Origin: Nitrososphaerales archaeon
GTDB lineage: Archaea; Thermoproteota; Nitrososphaeria; Nitrososphaerales; Nitrososphaeraceae
Length of the DNA stretch: 36,915 bases
Direction: 5' to 3'
Assembly (NCBI GenBank): GCA_025451315.1
Contig: JANWKP010000388.1
Span: 1-36,915 of the forward strand
This document shows, in pieces, positions 1 to 8,184 of this stretch. Position 1 is the stretch's first letter. Each line of letters starts with the position of its first letter. Position numbers and translations under genes: made by a program. Under the pieces are notes generated by a model, which was not told the DNA's origin, searched no databases, and saw only the letters and a program-made list of their open reading frames with translations.

Positions 1-323
1 TACCTAAATAGGATCCCATTAAAGTTCATGAAGGTTGTTTGTGATATTCTATATTTGATTGATTAATTTTGATTGTTTGTGGATACCAAACTGAAATACA
101 TGCAATACACCAAATACAATCAGTATCCTAATAGGATTTTTTTGGAATTATATTTAAAAATAACATAACCGATTGATGAAGGGAGAGTAGTAACTACTAT
201 TCATAAATTTTTAAATGTATCAAATAATAGTTTATTTCTGTTGATGCATTTTTTGTATTAGTCGATATCATAAATCTAAACTAATACAAAGTTAAAAAGT
301 ATTAATATATTTTTCACTTATTT
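1..323. other. AT-rich intergenic region, no gene seen
   Basis: I see no convincing reading frame, RNA gene or repeat here. The stretch lies downstream of the minus-strand DUF488 gene and may hold its transcription end in the T-rich tracts. Confidence 0.5.
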
Positions 324-683
324 TTATTTATTATGGTTTAGTTTAGCTTCGAGATATTCTTTTAACGCTATTGCATTATTGTATTTATCTTCCTTTGAAC
401 TATAGAGTAAAGTAATTGTTCCTTTTCGAGCTTTATCTAACAACAAGTCAATAGACTCTTTCTTATTTTGTAATTCCTGATAATAACGATTTTTGAATTC
501 ATTCCATTTACTTTCGTCATGTTTAAACCACTTTCTTAGTGGAGCACTAGGAGCTATATCCTTTTGCCAAAAATCCATTTGAACATCAGTTTTTTTTAAT
601 CCACGTGGCCATATTCTGTCAACTAATATTCTAAAACCATCTTCTGTTTCAGGCTTATCATACGTTCTTTTTATCTTTATCAT
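324..683 (-). CDS. DUF488 / YeaO-like protein
   Basis: This is a small cytosolic protein of the DUF488 (YeaO-like) family. The family signature is visible near residues 20-32 ([14 protein letters not shown]), followed by a Trp-rich middle ([14 protein letters not shown]) and a C-terminal [14 protein letters not shown] block that is typical of the family. The length of 119 aa matches the usual 115-125 aa, so the gene looks complete. The biochemical role of the family is not established. It is transcribed alone; its upstream neighbour at 0.97 kb is divergent. The assignment to the family is secure, the function is unknown. Confidence 0.9.
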   Translation of the reverse strand: MIKIKRTYDKPETEDGFRILVDRIWPRGLKKTDVQMDFWQKDIAPSAPLRKWFKHDESKWNEFKNRYYQELQNKKESIDLLLDKARKGTITLLYSSKEDKYNNAIALKEYLEAKLNHNK

Positions 684-971
684 AATAACTAATTGAATAG
701 ACTCATTAATAAAAAGAATATTCTATTCAATATCTACTAAATTTTTTTGTATACCAACATAAAAGATCTAATATTATTTTTTGGTGAGTTAAATTGAAAT
801 TTATAAGAAAGGATTTTATCAATTGTTATTGTTAACAGAACATTAGCTTCAAATAACTGTTATCTATTCAATAACCTAAAATAATAAGCTGTTAAAGGTT
901 ATTTCACAAATCACTTATTTAAATCAGATATTAAAGTTAACTTTTTATTGATTATAGAATATGAAACTCAA

Positions 972-1205
972 ATGAGTGATCTAAATTATCGTCTCAGTGT
1001 TATGATAAATAATAGCGCTGCTAGTTTACATCACCGAAACGACGTCGATACTGTGAAAATTGAAGATAAAACAAACAAACCAACTAGTATGAATCTGATG
1101 GTAATTTTACTCTCTCTGGTGGTCATTGCATTCTCTACCTACTTTTCAATTAAAGTGCTAAAACATCTGAGAATAGCACAGCAAGGCTTTGGGCTACGAA
1201 ATTAG
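972..1205 (+). CDS. small single-pass membrane protein, unknown function
   Basis: The ORF track starts at a TTG (948), but the ATG at 972 gives a more usual start (MSDLNYRL...) and a protein of 77 aa. A polar N-terminal half of about 40 residues is followed by one clear hydrophobic segment (LMVILLSLVVIAFSTYFSI) and a short basic tail, suggesting a membrane anchor. No domain is recognised. It stands alone between two minus-strand genes. The clear membrane segment favours a real gene, but there is no homology support, so it remains a hypothetical. Confidence 0.45.
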   Translation: MSDLNYRLSVMINNSAASLHHRNDVDTVKIEDKTNKPTSMNLMVILLSLVVIAFSTYFSIKVLKHLRIAQQGFGLRN

Positions 1206-1318
1206 ATTTAAATCAAATGAAAACAGACAACCATCTTTTGGTTCATTGATAAAATCATTTGTGTAGAATTAATGTTGCAAAGGGTATTATAATTACATAG
1301 ACAGTCACAAATTACTTA

Positions 1319-2383
1319 TTATTTACGTAGCGGCAAGTTAAATGCTTCCATTAGGTTTGGATGAATTTGTGTGTGAACTATCATCATAACATCTAGAGGT
1401 GAACCTTTTTTTGCAATTGAGTCATTAAGATGGGTGAGACCATTTTCCAGATTAGTAACAAAGGCCGTTACTTTTTTGTTATCGCTTGGTCCAGTATGCT
1501 TTAGTTTAGTGTCAAAGATTTCGAATGACTTTGCAGCTAGTCCTTGAGCACTCTGGTAATCTGAAATATTAGATAGTGAATAGCCCATATTCATTTCGCC
1601 GCCGTGTTCCGTCATCGTCATCGTATTGGACGAGGTATTCGTAGAGGGCATATTCATTTTCATATTGCTAGTACCAGAATTATTTTCGGATACAGGATTG
1701 CTCATAACCATAGAATTTGGGCTACTGTTGTTCCCGGTCATAACCATGTTTGACATATTGGTCATGTCAAATCCAACATGGTATGCCTTTCCATAGTTTA
1801 TTAGCACCTCATCTATCACATTGGCAAAAGCTAAGGCCTGAAGCCTTGTATTCTGATCTAGTTCCTGATCGGTATTGCTACCGCCAAATATGCTTTCTAG
1901 AGACTTTAGAGCTCCCTCCAAAATGTTTGAAGAGGATGGTTGCACCTGAGCAATTCTGACAATTGCGTCTTCATCCAGCCTTTTATAAAGATCATTTACC
2001 AGTTGACTTACACTTTTTAGTTGGCTTTCTGAAGATGATGACATGTTTTGCAGTTGAGTCATGGCTCTTCTAAGATCATCTGTTAATCGTGGATTATCCT
2101 CTGTTATTTCAATCATTATCTTCGGAGTTAGAAGGGATCATGCCTTATTCGCATGATTCTGAGCTAGTGACACGTTATTATTTTCCAAGTTTGCTACAAC
2201 GAGCTCCAATTCTGCTTGGACTTGGTCTACATTCCCTACAAATGTAGCAGTTTCGTTTGGTGTAAAAAGATGTCCATATACCCGTAAATTATTAAAATCA
2301 TCCGTATTGAAAAGCATCATGCTAAAGCAAATACACAGGAGTAGAAATAGAAATTTGGTGTTTAGAGAAAGAGCTTGTATCAA
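1319..2383 (-). pseudogene. Met-rich secreted protein gene interrupted by an in-frame TGA
   Basis: Two ORFs in the track (2138-2383, 81 aa, and 1319-2116, 265 aa) lie in the same frame, separated by one TGA at 2138-2140 and seven sense codons (SLLTPKI). Read through, they form one product of about 354 aa: a hydrophobic leader, a helical N-terminal half (NETATFVGNVDQVQAELELV), a low-complexity Met/Asn/Ser segment (MKMNMPS, MTMTEHGGEMNMG) and a C-terminal helical part (QSAQGLAAKSFEIF ... MMIVHTQIHPNLMEAF). I remember similar secreted proteins in ammonia-oxidising archaea without a known function. A TTG at 2383 preceded by AAGGAG is the likely start. The Met-rich block resembles copper-binding Mets motifs, which fits the adjacent copper locus. 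Restart at the ATG at 2116 would give a protein without a leader. Confidence 0.65.
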
Positions 2384-2487
2384 ATTTGGATTGCTCCTTG
2401 CAATGAATTATTCACTAAAAGGAGGCTTCCTATTACTACGACAAATACCAAAATACAGCTAACTGACGTTACGTCTCCTTTATTCAT
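2380..2487 (-). CDS. 35-codon leader-like ORF overlapping the start of the Met-rich pseudogene
   Basis: An ATG at 2487 opens a 35-codon frame (MNKGDVTSVSCILVFVVVIG...) that reads like a signal peptide: a Lys near the N-terminus followed by a long hydrophobic run. Its TGA overlaps the TTG start of the downstream ORF (2383) in a different frame. It could be a separate short membrane peptide, or the original signal peptide of the Met-rich protein displaced by a frameshift. I cannot decide between these from sequence alone. Confidence 0.3.
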   Translation of the reverse strand: MNKGDVTSVSCILVFVVVIGSLLLVNNSLQGAIQI

Positions 2488-2840
2488 TATACTGCGAGAG
2501 GTAGAACTCGAACTATTAACAGATTCTCTATTTCTGACCATACTAAATCAATTATAGAGTATAAAGAAATTACTGCTGATCTTTATTAATTTATTATTTA
2601 AAGTCAAATGTTCATCAATCACTTATGAAATATTCTAGAGAGGTACACTACTATATAAGTGATAGTAAACGAAGTTAAGATATTATTATAATATATAATG
2701 ATCATATAATATACCTTATTGTTTCCATTTTCCTAAATTAATTGTTTTGTTACCTCACAAAAATTATCTAAAAGTTTCTAATTTAAATTAAATAATATGT
2801 AAAAAATTAAATTAAGAATTAGTGACCATGTATAGCTATA

Positions 2841-2894
2841 TTTTAATTCGTCATTTGTACTAATAATTTTTTAATTCGTCATTTGTACTAATAA
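2841..2894 (+). repeat. two tandem copies of a 26-bp sequence, 28-bp period
   Basis: A 26-bp sequence beginning TTTTAATTCGTCATTTGTAC occurs at 2841-2866 and again, without mismatch, at 2869-2894. The second copy ends 33 bp before the ATG of the secreted copper-locus protein at 2928. Tandem copies in this position could be a doubled operator or upstream promoter element, or a recent simple duplication. Confidence 0.8.
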
Positions 2895-2927
2895 CTTTTT
2901 ATTCTACTTTTACAAATTATAATATAA

Positions 2928-3530
2928 ATGGTAACTAAAACAAATATACAATTTATTATTCTCTCTACCATGAGTATCATAACATTCAGTTTAATTCTAT
3001 CAATAGTCTTACAACCGCAGTTTGCTTTTGCTCATGAAAAACAACTAGTTTCAATCAATGAAAAACCATATCTATTTGTAGTTGGTTCAATTGGTGAACC
3101 TGTATATATAAATGACAAATCAGGAGTTGAACTCTTTGCTTATATTCCTGATCCTAAGGATCCTTTGTCTGAAGACTCTAATGTAACAAAACCAATTACT
3201 GGTTTAGAAAAAACTTTAAAGGTTGAGGTGTCTGCAGGACCAACAAATAAAACGTTGGATTTCGAACCTGATGAAGAAAATCCAGCACATTATACAGCTA
3301 CATTTTTCCCTAGTGCAGAGACTACATATACCTATACACTAACTGGTACAATAGACAACACACCAGTTCATATTAGCTATTCATGTGTTCCTGGCGGTGG
3401 AGAAGATGATGACGATGAATCATCAGGAGGAGATAATACAAAGACTGTACTTTCACAAGGCGTCATTAGAGAACAAATGGCCGGAGGTTTTTCATGTCCA
3501 ATGCCGAGAGATGAAGTAACCATACCTTAA
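2928..3530 (+). CDS. secreted protein of the copper locus, possible N-terminal His metal site
   Basis: The protein of 200 aa has a strong signal peptide (residues 1-35) ending in FAFA; cleavage there would leave His as the first mature residue (HEKQLVSINEKPYLF). The rest is rich in beta-strand-like segments (GVELFAYIPDP, TLKVEVSAGP, TTYTYTLTGT) and ends with an acidic stretch and two Cys (YSCVPGG, FSCPMP). I do not recognise a named domain. It sits 97 bp upstream of the CopC-CopD fusion on the same strand, so a role in extracellular copper binding is an inference from context and from the predicted mature N-terminus. The gene looks complete. Confidence 0.75.
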   Translation: MVTKTNIQFIILSTMSIITFSLILSIVLQPQFAFAHEKQLVSINEKPYLFVVGSIGEPVYINDKSGVELFAYIPDPKDPLSEDSNVTKPITGLEKTLKVEVSAGPTNKTLDFEPDEENPAHYTATFFPSAETTYTYTLTGTIDNTPVHISYSCVPGGGEDDDDESSGGDNTKTVLSQGVIREQMAGGFSCPMPRDEVTIP

Positions 3531-3626
3531 ATTATGAATGACATCTGCAACTTATAATATGGAATCTCTAATCATATTTTATTGTAATTTTGATTGATGT
3601 ATATACTATAACTCCTATTGATATTT

Positions 3627-6203
3627 ATGAAAAATTTGTCAAGAAATAATTCTACAAAGATAAATTTTATATATATTATGTTTCTTTTCATAATAACCTG
3701 TTCAATTTCTCTTTTTCTTTTGATTTCATCTATTTCCGATTCCTCTTTTTTATTGAAAAAGGCTTATGCCCATGCTATCCCAGTAAATGAAACTCCAGCT
3801 CCTGATTCCATATTTGAAAAAGACGATTTACCATCAAAAGTTATTATTGATTTTTCAGAAAGACCCGTTCCTAGCATAAGTACTATTCAAGTTCTTAATG
3901 AAAAAAATGAAAGGGTAGATAATGGCGATTTTGTAATAATTGGCGATCATGATAGGGAAGCAATGACTACACTAGACACTAAAAAACTTACTGACGGTGT
4001 ATATACCGTTTCTTGGATGGCACAATCTGCAGATGACGGGCATATCGCAAAAGGCTCATATGTTTTTGTAATTGGGAATGTAGGAGTTAGTTCATCTGCA
4101 AAAACCTCATCATCAATTGAAGGATTAGCTAATGATCAACAGAATTACAAAGTACAGGCCGTTACATCTAGCTTAGACGGATTAATAAAATGGCCACTTA
4201 TAATATCCCAAATAACAGTGATAGGTGTAATTTTTTCACATCTTTTTTTATGGGATTTATTTGGTAAAAAAATAATAATTACTAAAAATAAGAAATCATC
4301 AGCAAATCCTGGTTCTGATACTGTTACGAATAATATGATGTCGACATCAAGATATAATAAAAGGTTTACATTTATACTAGTAATTGCATGTGTTACAATA
4401 ATAATTTCCACAAATGTCCTATTATTTTTACAGATTATTGAATTAGTTCCTAATAATAACATGTCTACTCATGTATCTACTTTTTTATCATTGATGCACG
4501 GACCATCTGGATTTCTGTGGTTCATAAGGATGGTAACATCAATAATAATAATTGTATGTTTAGTCGCTTATTATTATTTTATAAAGAACCAAGAAAAAAC
4601 AGAATCAAATAAAATTAAAAGTCATACTGATCTATATCGATTTGGAAAGGAAGATCGGATTAATTCTTTCAAGAAGATAAATCTGAATAATGAAAAGTTA
4701 GTTCCGTTACTCTTATTATCCATATCTTTTATAGCTGGTTCTATTAGCATTTTTGCAAATAGTCTAACAAGCCATAATGCAGCAGTAGAATTTTTTCCAA
4801 CAATTGCAGTTTTTTTAGATTGGATTCATTTTATGGGAGTTTCTCTGTGGATAGGTGGTCTATTCTATATATCTGCTGTTTTATTGACAACAATAAAAGA
4901 AAGAACAAAAAATCGTGATCAAGAAACAATAAATGAATCTATTGAGGTGGGGAAAAAAACAGTAATACCAAGTAAGACTTTTTCCTTAAATGTAAAAAAG
5001 AGATTTATCTTTAATTACTATTTAGCATTATTACTTCCACGATTTTCTCTTATTGCTACCCTTTCTTTGGGAATAATTGGAATTAGCGGAATCTATATGG
5101 CCTGGGTTAATATTCATAGTTTTAATTTTCTATTTAATAGCGATTACGGACATATTCTAATAATCAAATTAATCAGTATTGTACCTTTAATTATTTTAGG
5201 AGGGTATCATCAATTAAAACTTCATAAAACTGTTGTTCGTATAGCAAGTCTAGGCGAAAATGGTGATAATAGTAGAAAAAATTCCAACATAGATGAAAGT
5301 AATATTATTGACTTTGCGAATAACCGTAAAAAAAACATAAACTCAAAACAAAAACAAAATACAGAAAAAACAGAATCAAATCAAATAAATATATTTGGGA
5401 AATTTAGCAAAACAATTAAAATTGAATCTTTGATAGCGATTGGAGTTTTACTTGTAGCATCACTTCTTACCACTACTTCTCCTCCTTCATCATCTACATC
5501 AATGAATATGCCTTCTATGGATGAAGATCCTCATACCATGATGATGATGTCCCATGATGGTTTTGGTAAAAGTAATAATATGCCCATGGCAAATTTAAAA
5601 AATAATAGCTATGTTAAGGAAGTAAATATCTTAAATGTAACTACCAAATTAGAAATAAATCCGTTTCATTCTGGGTTAAACACTTTCAAAATTACTTTTA
5701 CTGATTCACATAAAGAACCATATTCAAATATATCAACTGTAAGGATGATTTTTAAAAATGAACAAGCAGATATTGGACCTATAACAAAAAAACTTAACCA
5801 AATTTCTCCTGGTATATACGTTATTACTGGAGGATATATTAGTCAACCAGGAGAATGGAATATTGAAATGGCAGCTCAGCGACCATCAAATTATGATCTT
5901 AATTATAAATTTACATCTATACTAAATAGTTCATCAACAGATATGTCCACTACAACTAAGACAAAAACAAATGATAATAATAATATTTCTAGAAATGAAC
6001 AAGGAAAAATAATTAAAAATATGGATACTAATAATTCAATGAATATAGATAAATTATCTACTCAAACAATAGATGTTTCTAATCCTTTCACATTGTCAGC
6101 AATTACTTTAGTAGTAGTTATTGGTCTTGTGAGCTTTTACTCTTACAAAAAAAGTAAACAAAAACTTAGAACAACTATAGATTTATTGGATCAAAATGTA
6201 TAA
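3627..6203 (+). CDS. CopC-CopD-YtkA-like copper resistance/transport fusion
   Basis: A large membrane protein (858 aa from the ATG at 3627; the track starts at a TTG three codons earlier). After a signal segment ending KAYA, the mature chain would begin with His, followed by a CopC domain (about 50-157) that ends with the copper motif DDGHIAKGSYVFVIG; N-terminal His plus Asp-x-His is the Cu(II) site known for CopC. A CopD domain of about eight membrane segments follows (about 195-530), including the typical WIHFMGVSLWIGGLFY. Then come another membrane helix, a Met-rich stretch (MNMPSMDEDPHTMMMM), a YtkA-like beta domain (about 665-770) and a C-terminal anchor (about 822-842). It probably binds copper outside the cell and moves it across the membrane; direction is not shown. 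It is likely co-expressed with the gene at 2928. Confidence 0.9.
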   Translation: MKNLSRNNSTKINFIYIMFLFIITCSISLFLLISSISDSSFLLKKAYAHAIPVNETPAPDSIFEKDDLPSKVIIDFSERPVPSISTIQVLNEKNERVDNGDFVIIGDHDREAMTTLDTKKLTDGVYTVSWMAQSADDGHIAKGSYVFVIGNVGVSSSAKTSSSIEGLANDQQNYKVQAVTSSLDGLIKWPLIISQITVIGVIFSHLFLWDLFGKKIIITKNKKSSANPGSDTVTNNMMSTSRYNKRFTFILVIACVTIIISTNVLLFLQIIELVPNNNMSTHVSTFLSLMHGPSGFLWFIRMVTSIIIIVCLVAYYYFIKNQEKTESNKIKSHTDLYRFGKEDRINSFKKINLNNEKLVPLLLLSISFIAGSISIFANSLTSHNAAVEFFPTIAVFLDWIHFMGVSLWIGGLFYISAVLLTTIKERTKNRDQETINESIEVGKKTVIPSKTFSLNVKKRFIFNYYLALLLPRFSLIATLSLGIIGISGIYMAWVNIHSFNFLFNSDYGHILIIKLISIVPLIILGGYHQLKLHKTVVRIASLGENGDNSRKNSNIDESNIIDFANNRKKNINSKQKQNTEKTESNQINIFGKFSKTIKIESLIAIGVLLVASLLTTTSPPSSSTSMNMPSMDEDPHTMMMMSHDGFGKSNNMPMANLKNNSYVKEVNILNVTTKLEINPFHSGLNTFKITFTDSHKEPYSNISTVRMIFKNEQADIGPITKKLNQISPGIYVITGGYISQPGEWNIEMAAQRPSNYDLNYKFTSILNSSSTDMSTTTKTKTNDNNNISRNEQGKIIKNMDTNNSMNIDKLSTQTIDVSNPFTLSAITLVVVIGLVSFYSYKKSKQKLRTTIDLLDQNV

Positions 6204-6240
6204 GATATAGAATTTATTTTAATTTAATAGCCCAATTGAA

Positions 6241-6360
6241 AGCTCTGTTAAGTTAATCAAAAATAACCAAGTAAATTGAAAAAATTTAATAAAATTGAGC
6301 ATAGAACATAATAGTGTAGTTTAATGTGGGACTATTTTAATCCTTAACTTGACAGAGCCT
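6241..6360. mobile_element. 120-bp MITE-like element with 16-bp terminal inverted repeats
   Basis: The left end AGCTCTGTTAAGTTAA (6241-6256) is mirrored at the right end by TTAACTTGACAGAGCC; the arms match at about 14 of 16 positions. The interior of about 85 bp has no coding capacity. The arms resemble the ends of the decayed IS at 30401-31131 (TGGCTATGTTAAGTTAAC), which suggests a non-autonomous derivative moved by a related transposase. No clear target duplication is visible. It lies 38 bp behind the copD stop. Confidence 0.6.
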
Positions 6361-6900
6361 AGTATTCTATCTAAATTTAATAATAATAATAATCTTATTT
6401 ATTATATGATTATATTAGTATATCAAAGACAAATCTCTACAAGTTGTTAATTTAATCTAATTAGAAAAAATAATTCGTAGGTTCAGGTGAGCTAAAGAGA
6501 AAATAATTTCTATAATAATAAATGTAATTACGATTCATTTGTTGAGTGAATCAAATTAGAGGAATATTATTACAATCGGGCCAGTGGGATGTGAAACAAA
6601 AATGACATAATTTTTTGATTTAAACAACATATTATCTAAAGCGGGTTCAGTGGAACTACTAATGCTAGAACTACCTTTTTAGATTCCTCAACTTTATTTT
6701 ATGTTTCTATCATCGATTTGTACTGAGAAGAATTCCTACCAAACCTATTATTTAGTTCAAGACAATTTATTAGTCATCTCTCTTTCACCCCGGTGCTACT
6801 AATCATAATAAAAATTATTTACCCTAGTGATGGTAAACAGATATTGTAAATGTACTTGCATATAGAAAGTAACTTATACTAATTAAATGTCTGGTAAATG
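6361..6900. other. intergenic region with one copy of a dispersed repeat
   Basis: No gene is supported. The segment 6579-6621 (GCCAGTGGGATGTGAAACAA) is one of three related copies of a short dispersed repeat in this window (see 21335-21387 and 35183-35227). Confidence 0.5.
6579..6621 (+). repeat. dispersed short repeat, copy 1
   Basis: The core GTGGGATGTGAAACAAA followed by an A/T-rich tail with TGACATAATTTTTT matches copy 2 (minus strand, 21335-21387) and copy 3 (35183-35227) by eye. It lies in non-coding DNA. Confidence 0.6.
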
Positions 6901-6909
6901 TTTATAAAT
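6901..6909 (+). promoter_or_regulatory. TATA box for the amidohydrolase-like gene
   Basis: TTTATAAAT is centred 33 bp before the ATG at 6938, the spacing expected for an archaeal promoter with a very short untranslated leader. Confidence 0.6.
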
Positions 6910-6937
6910 ATGCCATTATTCCTTAATCTGTAATTAC

Positions 6938-7678
6938 ATGACAAAAATAAAGTTATTATTTACATGTCCGCATAATGGAACACAACATACGGATAAAGTA
7001 AGAGTCATAGGTGATCTACCTAATACCTGTATACGCAGTGAATTTAGTATAGTTAATGATATTGGAACCGAGGACCTTACTGAGCGTATCATTACACATA
7101 TACATAGACTAAGCGGAAAAGATCCATATAAACAAATTGCAAAGGTTGACCGGGAGTACGTTGATCATAACAGAGAAGGACCATGCGCATTTGAAGAGTC
7201 AGATCTTCGGGCCCAAACAGCTTACGAGGAATATCACAAGGGAATTTTGCAAATAATTGAAGAAATTCTTCCTCAAAATGAGAATGGTATTGCCTTTCTA
7301 TTTGATATTCACGGTACAGACAATGTAGAGGTTAAGGGTAATTTTATTGAGGTAATTATTGGAACTGATAAAGGAAATTCGAGGCAATCATTGACCGAAA
7401 TAAGTCCTGATTATTTCTGGGGTCCCCATGGTTTAATACCACTATTAAAAAAAAACGGTATAAGAGTATTCCCCCGTAATGAAAGTGAAGAAATAGCGGG
7501 TTTCGAACTAGACGGAGGATACACGATACAAACATACGGTAGTTCTCAACCCAGAAAAGGATTGGTAGCAATACAAATTGAAGTTAATCGTTCTATCCGA
7601 GGAGGTATGTATTGCCGTGAAAAATTTGCTGCAGATATAGCTGATTGTATTTGGTCATTTGTTTATCCATTTATCTAA
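6938..7678 (+). CDS. N-formylglutamate amidohydrolase-like protein
   Basis: A cytosolic protein of 246 aa related to the N-formylglutamate amidohydrolase (HutG-type) family, zinc enzymes that release formate from N-formyl amino acids. Visible family blocks are CPHNGTQ near the N-terminus (metal-binding His), KVDREYVDHNRE (about 68-79), LFDIHG (about 121-126, second metal motif) and VAIQIEVNRSIRG near the C-terminus. The length is normal. There is no histidine-degradation gene nearby, so the substrate may differ from N-formylglutamate. It has its own TATA box and no downstream partner on this strand. The family assignment is good, the substrate is open. Confidence 0.75.
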   Translation: MTKIKLLFTCPHNGTQHTDKVRVIGDLPNTCIRSEFSIVNDIGTEDLTERIITHIHRLSGKDPYKQIAKVDREYVDHNREGPCAFEESDLRAQTAYEEYHKGILQIIEEILPQNENGIAFLFDIHGTDNVEVKGNFIEVIIGTDKGNSRQSLTEISPDYFWGPHGLIPLLKKNGIRVFPRNESEEIAGFELDGGYTIQTYGSSQPRKGLVAIQIEVNRSIRGGMYCREKFAADIADCIWSFVYPFI

Positions 7679-8184
7679 GCGTAGATCATTTCACACTGTT
7701 ATAGGATATAATCATTTAATTAGTCTATCTTTTTTATGATAATTTCACTTAAAATTGTATTTGTATGAAGATACATATACTTTTATTATATTATTCTTAG
7801 TTAGATGTGCTATTCTATTCTGAATACTTGATATGGAAATAGAACATGATAATACCCTAGATACAGATTTTTAAAGATGTTTAAATATCAAAATGATTTG
7901 TATCACCAAGTCTAGAACTCAAAACTGAATTAAAATATTATTGAGACTAGTATGTTATCAATTTAAGTACAATCAAGAAAAAGTAATTAAGTTTTTTAAT
8001 GTATAGATATTTAACCTTAAATCTTTAAAGCTGTTTATGATAATTAAATTTTAAGTTTATAATTCATCTTTACTATTCTTAATATTTTTCTTTTAAAATA
8101 GATAAACATTCTTTTCAATTTATAATATATAATTTATTAGAAAAGCATTATTAGTTAATCTTTCCCTCTGAAGAAAAAATGTAG
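7679..8184. other. AT-rich intergenic region between convergent genes
   Basis: Convergent genes end at both sides. I see only A/T-rich sequence with T-runs that could serve as archaeal termination sites, and no gene. Confidence 0.5.

Noticed and set aside
2375-2557. 60-codon plus-strand ORF
   Set aside because: It lies opposite the leader of the Met-rich gene and has no protein-like pattern; the minus strand explains the sequence better.
4145-4462. 105-codon minus-strand ORF within the CopC-CopD gene
   Set aside because: It is a shadow of membrane-helix codons of the plus-strand gene.
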